Shown: positions 1 through 7,021 of the stretch, piece after piece
Position numbering within the stretch: position 1 is the stretch's first letter
Layout of the letters: every line of letters begins with the position of its first letter
Source of the DNA: Planococcus sp. SK3692
GTDB taxonomy: Bacteria > Bacillota > Bacilli > Bacillales_A > Planococcaceae
Reading direction: 5' to 3'
Assembly (NCBI RefSeq): GCF_028890485.2
Contig: NZ_JARCHV010000002.1
Span: forward strand, 682,001 to 746,000
Length of the DNA stretch: 64,000 nucleotides
Translations under genes and position numbers: made by a program
Notes under the pieces: generated by a model
What the model was told of the DNA's origin: nothing
The model's input: the letters and a program-made list of their open reading frames with translations, nothing else
The model's database searches: none

Positions 1-552
1 CTCACCGAAACGATTCGCCAAACGATCCATCAAGTGACCCGAGATCTCGACAGTAACCCGGACAAGCAGTGCATTGCGGCAGCAGTACAACACGGCGTTC
101 CGCTCTATGGGAAAGCGGCGATTGAGCAGTTGAAAAAACAAGTCGAGCATTACCCGCTGGAATTGCAGGAAAAAGTGATTAACCAGTATAGCGACTTCGG
201 AAGCCGTTGGAACAACCGGGAAGCGCTCGTTCACCGGAAAGATTGGCTCATGTTCTATAAAGTGGTCGTTTCTGTGGAAAGCAATATCATGGGCCTGCTA
301 TTCGGTTTGAATCGCCAATTCATTCCCCATCCGGCATTTAAATGGCAGCGCAATACACTCGCGTTGATGGACATCAAACCGGACAATTGCGCCGCTCGCC
401 TGGAGAATGTGTTTTTTCAAGAGCCGTCTGAGGCGATCAAAGAACTGGAAGCGCTCATTGAAGAAATCTTTGGATTGGTCCAACAAGAACTTCCGCAGAT
501 CGATATTTCCAGCGCTGCCCGTAAAGCCTCGTTTGTCAGGCCGAAGATTTGA
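1..552 (+). CDS. DUF4037-like nucleotidyltransferase-family protein, 5' end cut by window
   Basis: The frame is open from base 1 with no start codon, so the gene begins outside the window; 183 codons plus stop are visible. The visible part looks like the C-terminal helical half of a DUF4037/nucleotidyltransferase-type protein. It has a polar run with many Trp, Arg and Lys residues, then FGLNRQFIPHPAFKWQ and a leucine- and glutamate-rich tail. The catalytic GS(x)nD part of a nucleotidyltransferase would lie upstream and cannot be checked. The family call is from recalled similarity only; the substrate is unknown. The gene is followed by a bidirectional hairpin terminator shared with the small lipoprotein gene on the other strand. 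Confidence 0.55.
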   Translation, partial: LTETIRQTIHQVTRDLDSNPDKQCIAAAVQHGVPLYGKAAIEQLKKQVEHYPLELQEKVINQYSDFGSRWNNREALVHRKDWLMFYKVVVSVESNIMGLLFGLNRQFIPHPAFKWQRNTLALMDIKPDNCAARLENVFFQEPSEAIKELEALIEEIFGLVQQELPQIDISSAARKASFVRPKI

Positions 553-583
553 AATAGCGTTTAAGTTAATATTCTCGTAGATA

Positions 584-617
584 AAAAAAGGACAAAGCAG
601 CTGCTTTGTCCTTTTTT
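584..617. terminator. bidirectional Rho-independent terminator
   Basis: A perfect 17-bp inverted repeat (AAAAAAGGACAAAGCAG and its complement) is flanked by A and T runs. It lies between the convergent ends of the nucleotidyltransferase-like gene and the small lipoprotein gene, so it can serve both strands. Confidence 0.9.
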
Positions 618-658
618 CCCGTTCGACGGCACGAATCTGAATCCCATGCCATCGAGTC

Positions 659-778
659 TTAGGCACTTGCCACAATCACCGGTTCCCCAGCTTCGTATTG
701 CGGCTTTTCGTTCTGTTCGCCGCACCCCGCGAGCAATACCACACCGGCTAGAAACAGTACAACCAATTGACACTTCAT
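659..778 (-). CDS. small lipoprotein, 39 aa
   Basis: A short reading frame encodes MKCQLVVLFLAGVVLLAGC followed by about 20 mostly polar residues ending VIVASA. It has a basic N-terminus, a hydrophobic core and a lipobox LLAGC, so Cys19 would be lipidated and the mature peptide is only about 21 residues. The start is fixed by a strong ribosome site (GAGGAGGGG) just upstream on the minus strand, and the hairpin at 584-617 closes the gene. It is not a family I recognise. It resembles the very small lipoproteins common in Bacilli. It is easily missed by annotation because it is under 60 codons. Confidence 0.7.
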   Translation of the reverse strand: MKCQLVVLFLAGVVLLAGCGEQNEKPQYEAGEPVIVASA

Positions 779-1042
779 CGGAACCCCTCCTCACAGTATA
801 TGTAAAAAAGCTAATAAGGAGGATGAGTCGATATGCATGCCTAAGATTAGTCTTTAAGTATAATAGTTTATTCCTTCATTGAATACATTATATCACTTTT
901 AGTTATCAAAAACTGAACCTTTGTACTGAATATTTGACTAAGATAAGGTACACTAGAATTAACCATATTTTCAATATAATTAGTCTAATGATATGGATGA
1001 GTGAGCACAGGAAGCCAATATTTTTTGACAAAGGGGAATTCG

Positions 1043-1753
1043 ATGATTTTACACACCGAACGTTTCGGCAAAGGGGAGCCGATTGTATTTCTCCACAGCG
1101 GGCTGCAAACCGGGCTCACCGATTTTGAATACCAACGTAATTATTTCAAAGAACATCACCATGTCATTTTGCCGGACCTTCGTGGCCATGGGAAATCCGT
1201 CAACACTGATTTAAGCGATAACTTTGAAAGCAATGCGCAGGATTTGGCCGAGACGCTGGAACACTTGGGAATCGACACAGCGCATATCGTCGGCGCGTCC
1301 TTCGGTGCTTTGGTTGCCATTGTGTTCGCGAAACGTTTCCCGTCAAAAGTGAAAAGCCTGACGATATCCGGAGTCACCGCAGAGCAGCCGACGAACTGGG
1401 CGCAATTGCGCGAACAGGAACGCCGCAACCAACAGCAGATTTTTCAATATGAAGAAACGAACGCTTATTTCGATCAACTGCATAAAGGCGATTGGCGAAA
1501 ACTTGTCCAAATGGGACAGACCGAAGAATGGTACCCATTTGAAGAAACGAACGACTTGTCTGGAATTGATGCACCGATCCTCTATATCGCAGGGGAAGGC
1601 AACCCGAACGAAACGAAAGGCGTCCTGTATTATCCAAGCAAGCATGACCATGTCCGCGTATCGGTCATTCCATTTGCCTCCCACCTGGTTCATGCCGAAC
1701 AAGCGGAATTGCATACAAAAACACTTGAACTGTTCCTAAGCCGCGTCGACTAA
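1043..1753 (+). CDS. alpha/beta hydrolase fold protein
   Basis: This 236-aa protein has the standard order of a small cytoplasmic alpha/beta hydrolase. There is an oxyanion-side FLHSG near residue 17, then LPDLRGHGKS, a nucleophile elbow GASFG with Ser86, an acid candidate in the GIDAPILYIAGEG strand and a late His in FASHLVHAEQ. The start is ATG 1043, which has AAAGGGG about 7 nt upstream; an in-frame GTG at 1001 lacks a ribosome site and would add an unrelated 14-residue tail. There is no signal peptide. The substrate cannot be told; it could be an esterase, lactonase or hydrolase of a small ester. It is followed closely by a lipoprotein gene and may be co-transcribed. Confidence 0.85.
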   Translation: MILHTERFGKGEPIVFLHSGLQTGLTDFEYQRNYFKEHHHVILPDLRGHGKSVNTDLSDNFESNAQDLAETLEHLGIDTAHIVGASFGALVAIVFAKRFPSKVKSLTISGVTAEQPTNWAQLREQERRNQQQIFQYEETNAYFDQLHKGDWRKLVQMGQTEEWYPFEETNDLSGIDAPILYIAGEGNPNETKGVLYYPSKHDHVRVSVIPFASHLVHAEQAELHTKTLELFLSRVD

Positions 1754-1775
1754 TCACGAGAGGGGTTTGTATCTC

Positions 1776-2147
1776 ATGAAAAAACTTGGTTCACTTTTGG
1801 CTGTACTGCTCATACTTAGCGGCTGTTCGGAGGCCGACCGTTACAACTTCAAAGGAAGCAGCGATAATTGGGATGTCTTCTACACCGTTGATGCGACTTC
1901 GCTAGACAGCAAAGAAGCAACCGGAAAAATTGTCTATACCGGAGAAGAGCCGCCTCCTGAGACAATCATCTACTCGATCGAATCGACAGCAGGGGCATCG
2001 AGCGGAAATGTTTCGGTCGATGAAGGTGAAGTGCTGGTTGGCAAAAGCGCCTGCGAAGGCTGTGCAGTCATTCAACAAGACGAAGAGTTGGATGTGGAGA
2101 TTAAATGGGACGGGCAAGTAGAAGAGTTTGCATTGACCACGCAATGA
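1776..2147 (+). CDS. hypothetical lipoprotein, 123 aa
   Basis: The N-terminus MKKLGSLLAVLLILSGCSEA is a lipoprotein signal with lipobox LSGC. The mature part is acidic and rich in beta-forming residues, with two further cysteines in a SACEGCAV motif that could form a disulphide or bind a metal. The start is ATG 1776, with GAGAGGGG about 11 nt upstream; an upstream in-frame TTG is too close to that site. It lies 22 nt after the hydrolase and 49 nt before a Nudix gene on the same strand. I do not recognise the family. Confidence 0.7.
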   Translation: MKKLGSLLAVLLILSGCSEADRYNFKGSSDNWDVFYTVDATSLDSKEATGKIVYTGEEPPPETIIYSIESTAGASSGNVSVDEGEVLVGKSACEGCAVIQQDEELDVEIKWDGQVEEFALTTQ

Positions 2148-2196
2148 CAATGTTCAAGGCTTTTTAAGCACAGACCATGACAGAGGAGACTAGCCG

Positions 2197-2643
2197 ATGA
2201 ACACAACAAGAAGCCATGGTTTTCAATTTCTGGACTTTCTATTTATGGAGGAACACGAGATCCATCAGTTCGAGTCAATCGCAGGTTCATTTGCGGTCAT
2301 TAAATGCGGTGGCAAAAATCTGATGGTATACAACAAATGGCGGGAACAATGGGAACTGCCGGCTGGCAAGAGAGAAGGGACGGAGACGTCGAAGCAATGC
2401 GCCATAAGGGAATTGTACGAAGAATCCGGCCAGTTGATTGAGGACTTGGAATTCAAAGGCTTGCTCAAGCTACGGCACACTGAAACTAGAGAAATCAAAT
2501 ACAATCCTGTTTTTCTTGGAACAGTAGAGAAGTTACAGCCCTTCATTCCAAACGACGAAACAACAGAAATGAAGCTATGGGATACAAAAGAGGAAATCGG
2601 CGTGCTGGATGAAATGGATATCAAAATTCTCGATTATATATAA
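2197..2643 (+). CDS. Nudix hydrolase
   Basis: This 148-aa protein carries a complete Nudix box (GX5EX7REUXEEXGU) near residues 66-88: GKREGTE, then seven residues, then RELYEESGQL. These residues bind the divalent metals and catalyse hydrolysis of a nucleoside diphosphate linked to another moiety. The beta-strand before the box (SFAVIKCGGKNLMVYNK) fits the fold. The start ATG has GAGGAG about 7 nt upstream. The substrate is unknown. A second, clearly different Nudix gene follows 30 nt later, so the two are probably co-transcribed; they share only the box and are not recent duplicates. Confidence 0.85.
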   Translation: MNTTRSHGFQFLDFLFMEEHEIHQFESIAGSFAVIKCGGKNLMVYNKWREQWELPAGKREGTETSKQCAIRELYEESGQLIEDLEFKGLLKLRHTETREIKYNPVFLGTVEKLQPFIPNDETTEMKLWDTKEEIGVLDEMDIKILDYI

Positions 2644-2673
2644 GGTACTAACCTACTGTGGAGGGGGAAGTCT

Positions 2674-3090
2674 GTGGAAGAAACCAAAAAAGTATGGCGG
2701 GGTGCAGCTGGCGTGGTCATCGATGATGACAAGATTCTTATGGTGAGATCGAAAGGATCCGGCAAATGGAGCATCCCGTCCGGAGAAATCGAAACGGGCG
2801 AATCTCCGCAACAAGCGTGTGTGAGAGAAGTATGGGAAGAAACCGGCTTTCGCGTTGAAGTGAAGAAACAGCTCCATACGAAAAATGTGCAAATCGGCAA
2901 TTACGAAGTCACCAGCCATTATTTTCTGTGCGAAGTGCTCTCAGGTAATATTTGTTTTCAGGATCCGGACAACGAAATCGAAGAAATTACATGGAAAACG
3001 GAAGTCGAACTGAAAGAACTGCTTCACGATTATCCGGAAGACCAAGAACACCTCATAGCGTTCATGAATCGGGCGGCTGCTATCCAGTAA
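2674..3090 (+). CDS. Nudix hydrolase (MutT-like)
   Basis: This 138-aa protein starts at GTG 2674 behind a GGAGGGGG ribosome site. It has a canonical Nudix box: GEIETGE, seven residues, then REVWEETGF, near residues 39-61. The strand ahead of it, AAGVVIDDDKILMVRS, and the KWSIPSGEIE segment are typical of MutT-like NTP or nucleotide-sugar pyrophosphatases. It follows another Nudix gene and precedes a lipoprotein gene on the same strand with short spacers. The specific substrate cannot be assigned from sequence. Confidence 0.87.
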   Translation: MEETKKVWRGAAGVVIDDDKILMVRSKGSGKWSIPSGEIETGESPQQACVREVWEETGFRVEVKKQLHTKNVQIGNYEVTSHYFLCEVLSGNICFQDPDNEIEEITWKTEVELKELLHDYPEDQEHLIAFMNRAAAIQ

Positions 3091-3136
3091 TCCCTTTTCA
3101 CCAATATACTGAATCTGTTGATGGAGGGGATAATTC

Positions 3137-3544
3137 GTGAGAAAACTCATAGTCATCGGCATGTTTTTGGTCACGAGCCTCATCTTAGCGGCCTGCCAGA
3201 ACGGATTACTTAACGCCGAACAACAATCCGTCGATAAGATCGTCTTGCATAAAATGAAGAGTTTTGGGCAAGTGATCGGCAACTCACAGCTTGAAGTGAC
3301 GGATAAACAAACGATCGAGGTGTTCGCCGAAGCCATTTCGCGTGCAGATAAAGTCTCCGGCATCGCCGATGTAGTGGATCCAAGTTTCAGAGTGGAGTTC
3401 GGTGAAAAGGAAATCTATTTATGGGTGTCGGCAGATCATGGGTCTGTCATGGATGAAGCAGACACCCATACGCTCTACACAATGGAAAAAAAAGATGCCG
3501 AACAGCTGTACAATTTTCTTTTCTCGAATGATTTCCTCGATTGA
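3137..3544 (+). CDS. hypothetical lipoprotein, 135 aa
   Basis: It starts at GTG 3137 behind GGAGGGG. The N-terminus MRKLIVIGMFLVTSLILAAC is a lipoprotein signal with lipobox LAAC, so the protein should be anchored outside the membrane. The mature domain is about 115 residues of mixed alpha/beta character with a C-terminal YNFLFSNDF. Similar small lipoproteins are common in Bacilli, but I cannot name the family or role. It is the last gene of a same-strand run (hydrolase, lipoprotein, Nudix, Nudix, lipoprotein) that ends at the terminator at 3602. Confidence 0.7.
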   Translation: MRKLIVIGMFLVTSLILAACQNGLLNAEQQSVDKIVLHKMKSFGQVIGNSQLEVTDKQTIEVFAEAISRADKVSGIADVVDPSFRVEFGEKEIYLWVSADHGSVMDEADTHTLYTMEKKDAEQLYNFLFSNDFLD

Positions 3545-3601
3545 CGGTGCAATCGGGTGATGAAAAACATAGCACTCGAGACAACTAAATACACTCCCAC
3601 G

Positions 3602-3626
3602 GCATCTCACAGCAGATGCTTTTTTT
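3602..3626 (+). terminator. Rho-independent terminator
   Basis: Stem GCATCT / AGATGC with a 6-nt loop, followed by seven T. It closes the run of genes ending with the lipoprotein at 3137-3544. Confidence 0.75.
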
Positions 3627-3706
3627 GTGCCGTTATTTTTCCGTCTAAAAGGAGATACAAGGAAAAGTAGCAGATTTCGTTAGCGAATTTAAAGGAGGGC
3701 GATTAT

Positions 3707-4372
3707 ATGGATAAACCAATCAAAGCGTTCGTCTTCGATGTGTATGGCACCTTGTTCGACGTTATCGCCATCAAAGAACAATGCGAAGACGTATTTCCCG
3801 GTCACGGCGAAGCGATCAGCCAGACGTGGCGCACGAAGCAAGTCGAATATTTCATGATGCGCCAGCTCATGGGGAAATACGACACCTTGTACGCCGTCAC
3901 CCGAAGCGCTCTGAAATACGCCCTTGAAGACGAGGGGCTCGAATCAACAGATGACATCGAACAGCAATTGATGGATGCTTATTTGCATCTGCCGCTCTAC
4001 GAAGAATCGGAAGTGGTATTGAAACAACTGCAAGACCACCAGCTCGTCGTGTTCTCAAACGGCTCTCACGATATGCTCGATCCCTTAATTGCAAATGCAG
4101 GAATCAAGGACTTGCTCGACAAAGCCGTCAGTGTCGACGAGATCAAGCAGTTCAAGCCGGCACCGGCCGCTTATCAATACGTCTTGGACCAATTGAACAT
4201 CGAGCGCGACGAAGTGTTATTCATGTCGTCAAACGGCTGGGACATCTCAGGTGCGAAGAATCTCGGTTTCCAAACTGCATGGATCAATCGTAAAGAAGCA
4301 CCGGTCGAACAGCTCGGCTTAGAGCCGGATTATGTTTTTTCGGACTTGAACGGCTTATTGAAATGGAAATAG
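3707..4372 (+). CDS. haloacid dehalogenase, type II (HAD superfamily)
   Basis: This 221-aa protein carries the four HAD motifs in order: nucleophile Asp11 in FVFDVYGTLFD, a Ser/Asn motif in VVFSNGSHDML, a lysine in EIKQFKPAPAAY, and the acidic motif in MSSNGWDISGAKNLGFQTAWINR. The DVYGTL form and the SSNxWD motif are the hallmarks of L-2-haloacid dehalogenases, which hydrolyse 2-haloacids to 2-hydroxyacids through an aspartyl ester. In Bacilli such proteins often have no proven haloacid role, so a phosphatase is possible. It has its own ribosome site (AAAGGAGGG) and no clear operon partner. Confidence 0.85.
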   Translation: MDKPIKAFVFDVYGTLFDVIAIKEQCEDVFPGHGEAISQTWRTKQVEYFMMRQLMGKYDTLYAVTRSALKYALEDEGLESTDDIEQQLMDAYLHLPLYEESEVVLKQLQDHQLVVFSNGSHDMLDPLIANAGIKDLLDKAVSVDEIKQFKPAPAAYQYVLDQLNIERDEVLFMSSNGWDISGAKNLGFQTAWINRKEAPVEQLGLEPDYVFSDLNGLLKWK

Positions 4373-4441
4373 AACGGTCAAAAAGATTAAAGCTTATTAT
4401 TCCGGGTAAACTAGTTGTATATAGAAAGAGGAGGAATTCAC

Positions 4442-4945
4442 TTGAATAGATTACAATTAGGGGATTTAGCCCCATCGTTTACATTGCCGCGCGCAGAAGG
4501 TGGAGACTACTCGCTACAACAGGACTTATCCGAACGCCCAGGCTGGCGCTTCGTCATTTTCTTCAGAGGTTCGTGGTGCCCAGTGTGCAACGAAGAATTG
4601 CAGGAAATCCAAGACAGCCTATCGTATTTCGAAGGCAAGGATATCCATTTCACGTTCTTGTCCACAGATAATCAGCAGGACCTCAATGAAATGAAAGAAA
4701 AACACGGCTTGACCTCTCCGATCTTGGCCGATGCCACTGAAGATATCCTGAAACAATATGGTGTCTACTATCACGGAGAAGATTCACCGTACGAAGACCA
4801 CGGGATTCACGGCGAGCCAGCTTATTACTTGCTCGATGAAGAAGGCAAAGTTATGTACCAGCAGCAGCAAACGAGCCCATTCGGCCGTCCGCACGCAAAA
4901 GAATTGCGCAAAATCGCTGCGTACATCCGTAAAAACTTGAAATAA
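4442..4945 (+). CDS. peroxiredoxin-like (AhpC/TSA) thiol protein
   Basis: This 167-aa thioredoxin-fold protein has the AhpC/TSA layout: GDLAPSFTLP at the start, then FFRGSWCPVCNEEL. Cys46 and Cys49 form a CPVC pair, and a later segment ends HGEPAYYLLDEEGKVMYQ. A CxxC at this site suggests a redoxin or BCP-like peroxidase, or a thiol reductase, rather than a typical 2-Cys AhpC, which has a single Cys there. The start is TTG 4442, with AGAGGAGGA about 7 nt upstream; an earlier in-frame TTG at 4415 has no ribosome site. There is no signal peptide, so it is cytoplasmic. It ends at a shared terminator. Confidence 0.82.
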   Translation: MNRLQLGDLAPSFTLPRAEGGDYSLQQDLSERPGWRFVIFFRGSWCPVCNEELQEIQDSLSYFEGKDIHFTFLSTDNQQDLNEMKEKHGLTSPILADATEDILKQYGVYYHGEDSPYEDHGIHGEPAYYLLDEEGKVMYQQQQTSPFGRPHAKELRKIAAYIRKNLK

Positions 4946-4956
4946 GACAGTATACA

Positions 4957-4988
4957 AAAGAGCTTGGAGATCATTCTCCAAGCTCTTT
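4957..4988. terminator. bidirectional terminator
   Basis: A perfect 14-bp stem (AAAGAGCTTGGAGA and complement) with a 4-nt loop and a T run lies between the convergent peroxiredoxin and VOC genes. Confidence 0.92.
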
Positions 4989-4997
4989 TTTCATGGC

Positions 4998-5375
4998 TCA
5001 ACCCGTCTCCAGGACCGCAAAATAATTGTCTTCCGCATCCGCAAAATTAAAGGTCCGTCCTGTCGGCATTTCGACGATATCGCCGACTGTAACGCCTTTT
5101 TCAGCTAGCTCATTGCGAAATTGCTCGAAATCATTCGCGTAAAACAACAGCGATGGAGCCTCCAAATTCAAGCCCGTATCCATCTGTTCAAGCAAGTTCC
5201 TGTCATGCAAGACGATGCTCGTTTCTGCGTCTTCACTAGGCGCAATTTCAATCCACCGCATGCCTTCGTTCTCTTTGTCATCAAGAACCGTAAAGCCCAT
5301 CTTCTCTGTCCAAAACGTGACAGCTGTGTCCTGGTCGCGGACGTACACCATGACCTGCCCGATTTTTGAAATCAT
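4998..5375 (-). CDS. VOC / glyoxalase-bleomycin resistance family protein
   Basis: This 125-aa protein has the two-module beta-alpha-beta-beta-beta layout of the vicinal oxygen chelate superfamily. The first module starts KIGQVMVYVRDQDTAVTFWTEKMGF and the second includes LLFYANDFEQFRNELAEKGV and ends FADAEDNYFAVLE. The last motif contains the typical DxxxN and glutamate metal-ligand pattern. Members include glyoxalase I, antibiotic-binding proteins and dioxygenases; the substrate here is unknown. It is a single gene that converges on the peroxiredoxin gene at the shared hairpin. Confidence 0.82.
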   Translation of the reverse strand: MISKIGQVMVYVRDQDTAVTFWTEKMGFTVLDDKENEGMRWIEIAPSEDAETSIVLHDRNLLEQMDTGLNLEAPSLLFYANDFEQFRNELAEKGVTVGDIVEMPTGRTFNFADAEDNYFAVLETG

Positions 5376-5461
5376 GGATCTTCCTCCTCCGAATAAAATG
5401 ATGATTCTCGTACCCTAAGTATTCGATGAGAAGACGGAAAACCCTTTCAGCCTCCAGTCGC

Positions 5462-5656
5462 TTAAGAAGGGTGTTTTAAGCCGAGTGGAACGATGAAATT
5501 TTTGACCAATACAAGAATACCGACAACAAAGCATGGGAAAGTGACAAGAAACACTTCAATCCAAGAAGCGCCTATGAACCGGAATAACAAGATTGAAAGA
5601 ACGCCAACGATAAAATAAACTGGGACAAATTTCTTGGATAATAATAAGTGGCTCAG
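5462..5656 (-). CDS. small two-helix membrane protein, probable CTG start
   Basis: The frame codes for two hydrophobic segments, FVPVYFIVGVLSILLFRFIGA and VFLVTFPCFVVGILVLV, ending PLGLKHPS, so a small inner-membrane protein is likely. The only good ribosome site on this strand is AAGGAG at 5665-5670. No ATG, GTG or TTG lies at a workable distance in frame, but CTG at 5656 sits 8 nt away, giving a 64-aa product beginning SHLLLSKKF. An in-frame ATG at 5710 has no ribosome site and would add a non-conserved-looking leader. Family unknown; the start is uncertain. Confidence 0.5.
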   Translation of the reverse strand: MSHLLLSKKFVPVYFIVGVLSILLFRFIGASWIEVFLVTFPCFVVGILVLVKNFIVPLGLKHPS

Positions 5657-5803
5657 ATAAATCACTCCTTGACTTGTTCTATTTCTACACACGATTGGAT
5701 AAATCGACAAATTCCATATTTACATAAAAATGGAACATTCGCAATCCAAGTTACTGACTTTTTGATACACTGATCATAGCAAGCCCAAAAGAGGAGGAGA
5801 CCG

Positions 5804-5884
5804 ATGAAAAAAACACCAAAACTCATTCTATTCTTTACGCTCGGCATCATCACCGGTTTTATCTTGTCATCTCTGTTCAGATAA
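5804..5884 (+). CDS. 26-aa single-pass membrane peptide
   Basis: ATG 5804 stands 5 nt after a strong GAGGAGGAGA ribosome site. It opens a 26-codon frame: MKKTPK, then a hydrophobic stretch LILFFTLGIITGFILSSLF, then Arg and stop. One transmembrane helix with a basic N-terminus is predicted. The GNAT gene starts 15 nt later with its own AAGGAGG site, so the two are likely co-transcribed. The function is unknown, and its size hides it from normal gene callers. Confidence 0.6.
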   Translation: MKKTPKLILFFTLGIITGFILSSLFR

Positions 5885-5899
5885 GGAGGCAATAACATA

Positions 5900-6403
5900 A
5901 TGGAAATTCGGAAAGCACGAACCGAAGACGCTGCGGGCATCCAGAAGGTCTGTGCAGACGGCAACCGCAGCACTTATCCCGGCTTATTGCCGCAACATGA
6001 GATCGAACGCGTCATTAAGAAATTTTATAACGAACAGCGCATTTTGGATGAAATCGAAAACATTAATCAGGAGTGGAATGGCTGGTTTGTCGCGGTGGAT
6101 GAAGATGAAGTGGTCGGAGCGGGAGGCGGCGGTTTCACAGGTGAAGAAGTGGCGGAAGTCTTTGTTCTCTATTTGGATCCAGCGCGCAAATACCAAGGTA
6201 TCGGCACCCAACTGCTCGAAGCGATCACCGACGACCAAAAAAACCGCGGTGCTCATACGCAGTGGGTGTCGGTCGCCAAAGACAACAGGATGGCGATTCC
6301 ATTTTACGAAGCACGTGGCTTTGTTTTCCAATATGAAGAACCGGCTTATGACATGCCGGAAGACTCGGAACACATGTCGGTCCGCTATATGCGCAAACTC
6401 TAG
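5900..6403 (+). CDS. GNAT family N-acetyltransferase
   Basis: This 167-aa protein begins with IRKARTEDAAGIQKVC, the usual first strand and helix of GNAT enzymes. Its acetyl-CoA pyrophosphate loop is RKYQGIGTQLLEAI (the R/QxxGxG/A signature) near residues 99-112, and it has the late FYEARGF motif. It would transfer an acetyl group from acetyl-CoA to a small amine or an N-terminus; the target cannot be told. An AAGGAGG ribosome site precedes the ATG. It lies between the 26-aa peptide gene and the glycolipid-binding-like gene on the same strand. Confidence 0.87.
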   Translation: MEIRKARTEDAAGIQKVCADGNRSTYPGLLPQHEIERVIKKFYNEQRILDEIENINQEWNGWFVAVDEDEVVGAGGGGFTGEEVAEVFVLYLDPARKYQGIGTQLLEAITDDQKNRGAHTQWVSVAKDNRMAIPFYEARGFVFQYEEPAYDMPEDSEHMSVRYMRKL

Positions 6404-6436
6404 ACACGTTCCGGAATCAGGAAGGAGGTGGGCGAG

Positions 6437-6985
6437 GTGGCAAAACACATGATGTGGGAGAATAACGAAACGGCAGGTTGTGAAGTGTTGGAGATCGCAA
6501 CGGAAAAGGAAGATATTCGAATTGATAGCACTATACTGGTTTTGGACGAAAAAGGGCCAGTAAAAATCCACTATCAACTAGAATTAGATGCCGCGTGGAA
6601 AACGAAACGCATCACCATCAACAGTGGAGACGGCAATGAACTCGAACTCACATCGTCAGGGGAAGGGAAATGGTACGGGCAAGATGACAAACTGCTGGAC
6701 GCGCTAACAGGAGCGATCGATATCGACATCTCCGCTACGCCGCTCTCCAATTCCTTACCGATCAACCGGCATCAATGGGTTGAAGGACAGGCCCGTAATT
6801 TTGAAATGGTCTATATCGCTGTACCTTCCATGGAAATGCAGAAAGTGAAGCAGCGCTATACTTGTGTCAAGGCGAGCCGGCCGCGGATTTTCCGCTACCA
6901 GTCTGCGAATTTCGAGTCGTTGATTGAAGTGGACGATGATGGCTTTGTACTTGATTATCCCGGATTATTTACCAGGAAATATTAA
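6437..6985 (+). CDS. putative glycolipid-binding domain protein (DUF1089-like)
   Basis: This 182-aa beta-rich protein matches my memory of the putative glycolipid-binding (DUF1089, PF06475) family. Its layout is WENNETAGCEVLEI at the N-terminus, a VLDEKGPVKIHYQLELDAAW strand pair, PLSNSLPINRH in the middle and the C-terminal PRIFRYQS...VDDDGFVLDYPGLFTR. The DYPGLF(x)R ending is characteristic. The start is GTG 6437, with AAGGAGG 8 nt upstream; the GTG at 6428 overlaps that site. It is cytoplasmic and of unknown biochemical role. It follows the GNAT gene by 33 nt and ends in a bidirectional terminator. Confidence 0.75.
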   Translation: MAKHMMWENNETAGCEVLEIATEKEDIRIDSTILVLDEKGPVKIHYQLELDAAWKTKRITINSGDGNELELTSSGEGKWYGQDDKLLDALTGAIDIDISATPLSNSLPINRHQWVEGQARNFEMVYIAVPSMEMQKVKQRYTCVKASRPRIFRYQSANFESLIEVDDDGFVLDYPGLFTRKY

Positions 6986-7016
6986 AGCAGCAGAGGCCCT
7001 TGCCTTTGCTGCTTTT
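6984..7016. terminator. bidirectional terminator
   Basis: A 14-bp stem (AAAGCAGCAGAGGC paired with GCCTTTGCTGCTTT, one G-U) with a 4-nt loop and T run lies between the convergent glycolipid-binding-like and MFS genes. Confidence 0.85.
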
Positions 7017-7021
7017 TGCGT

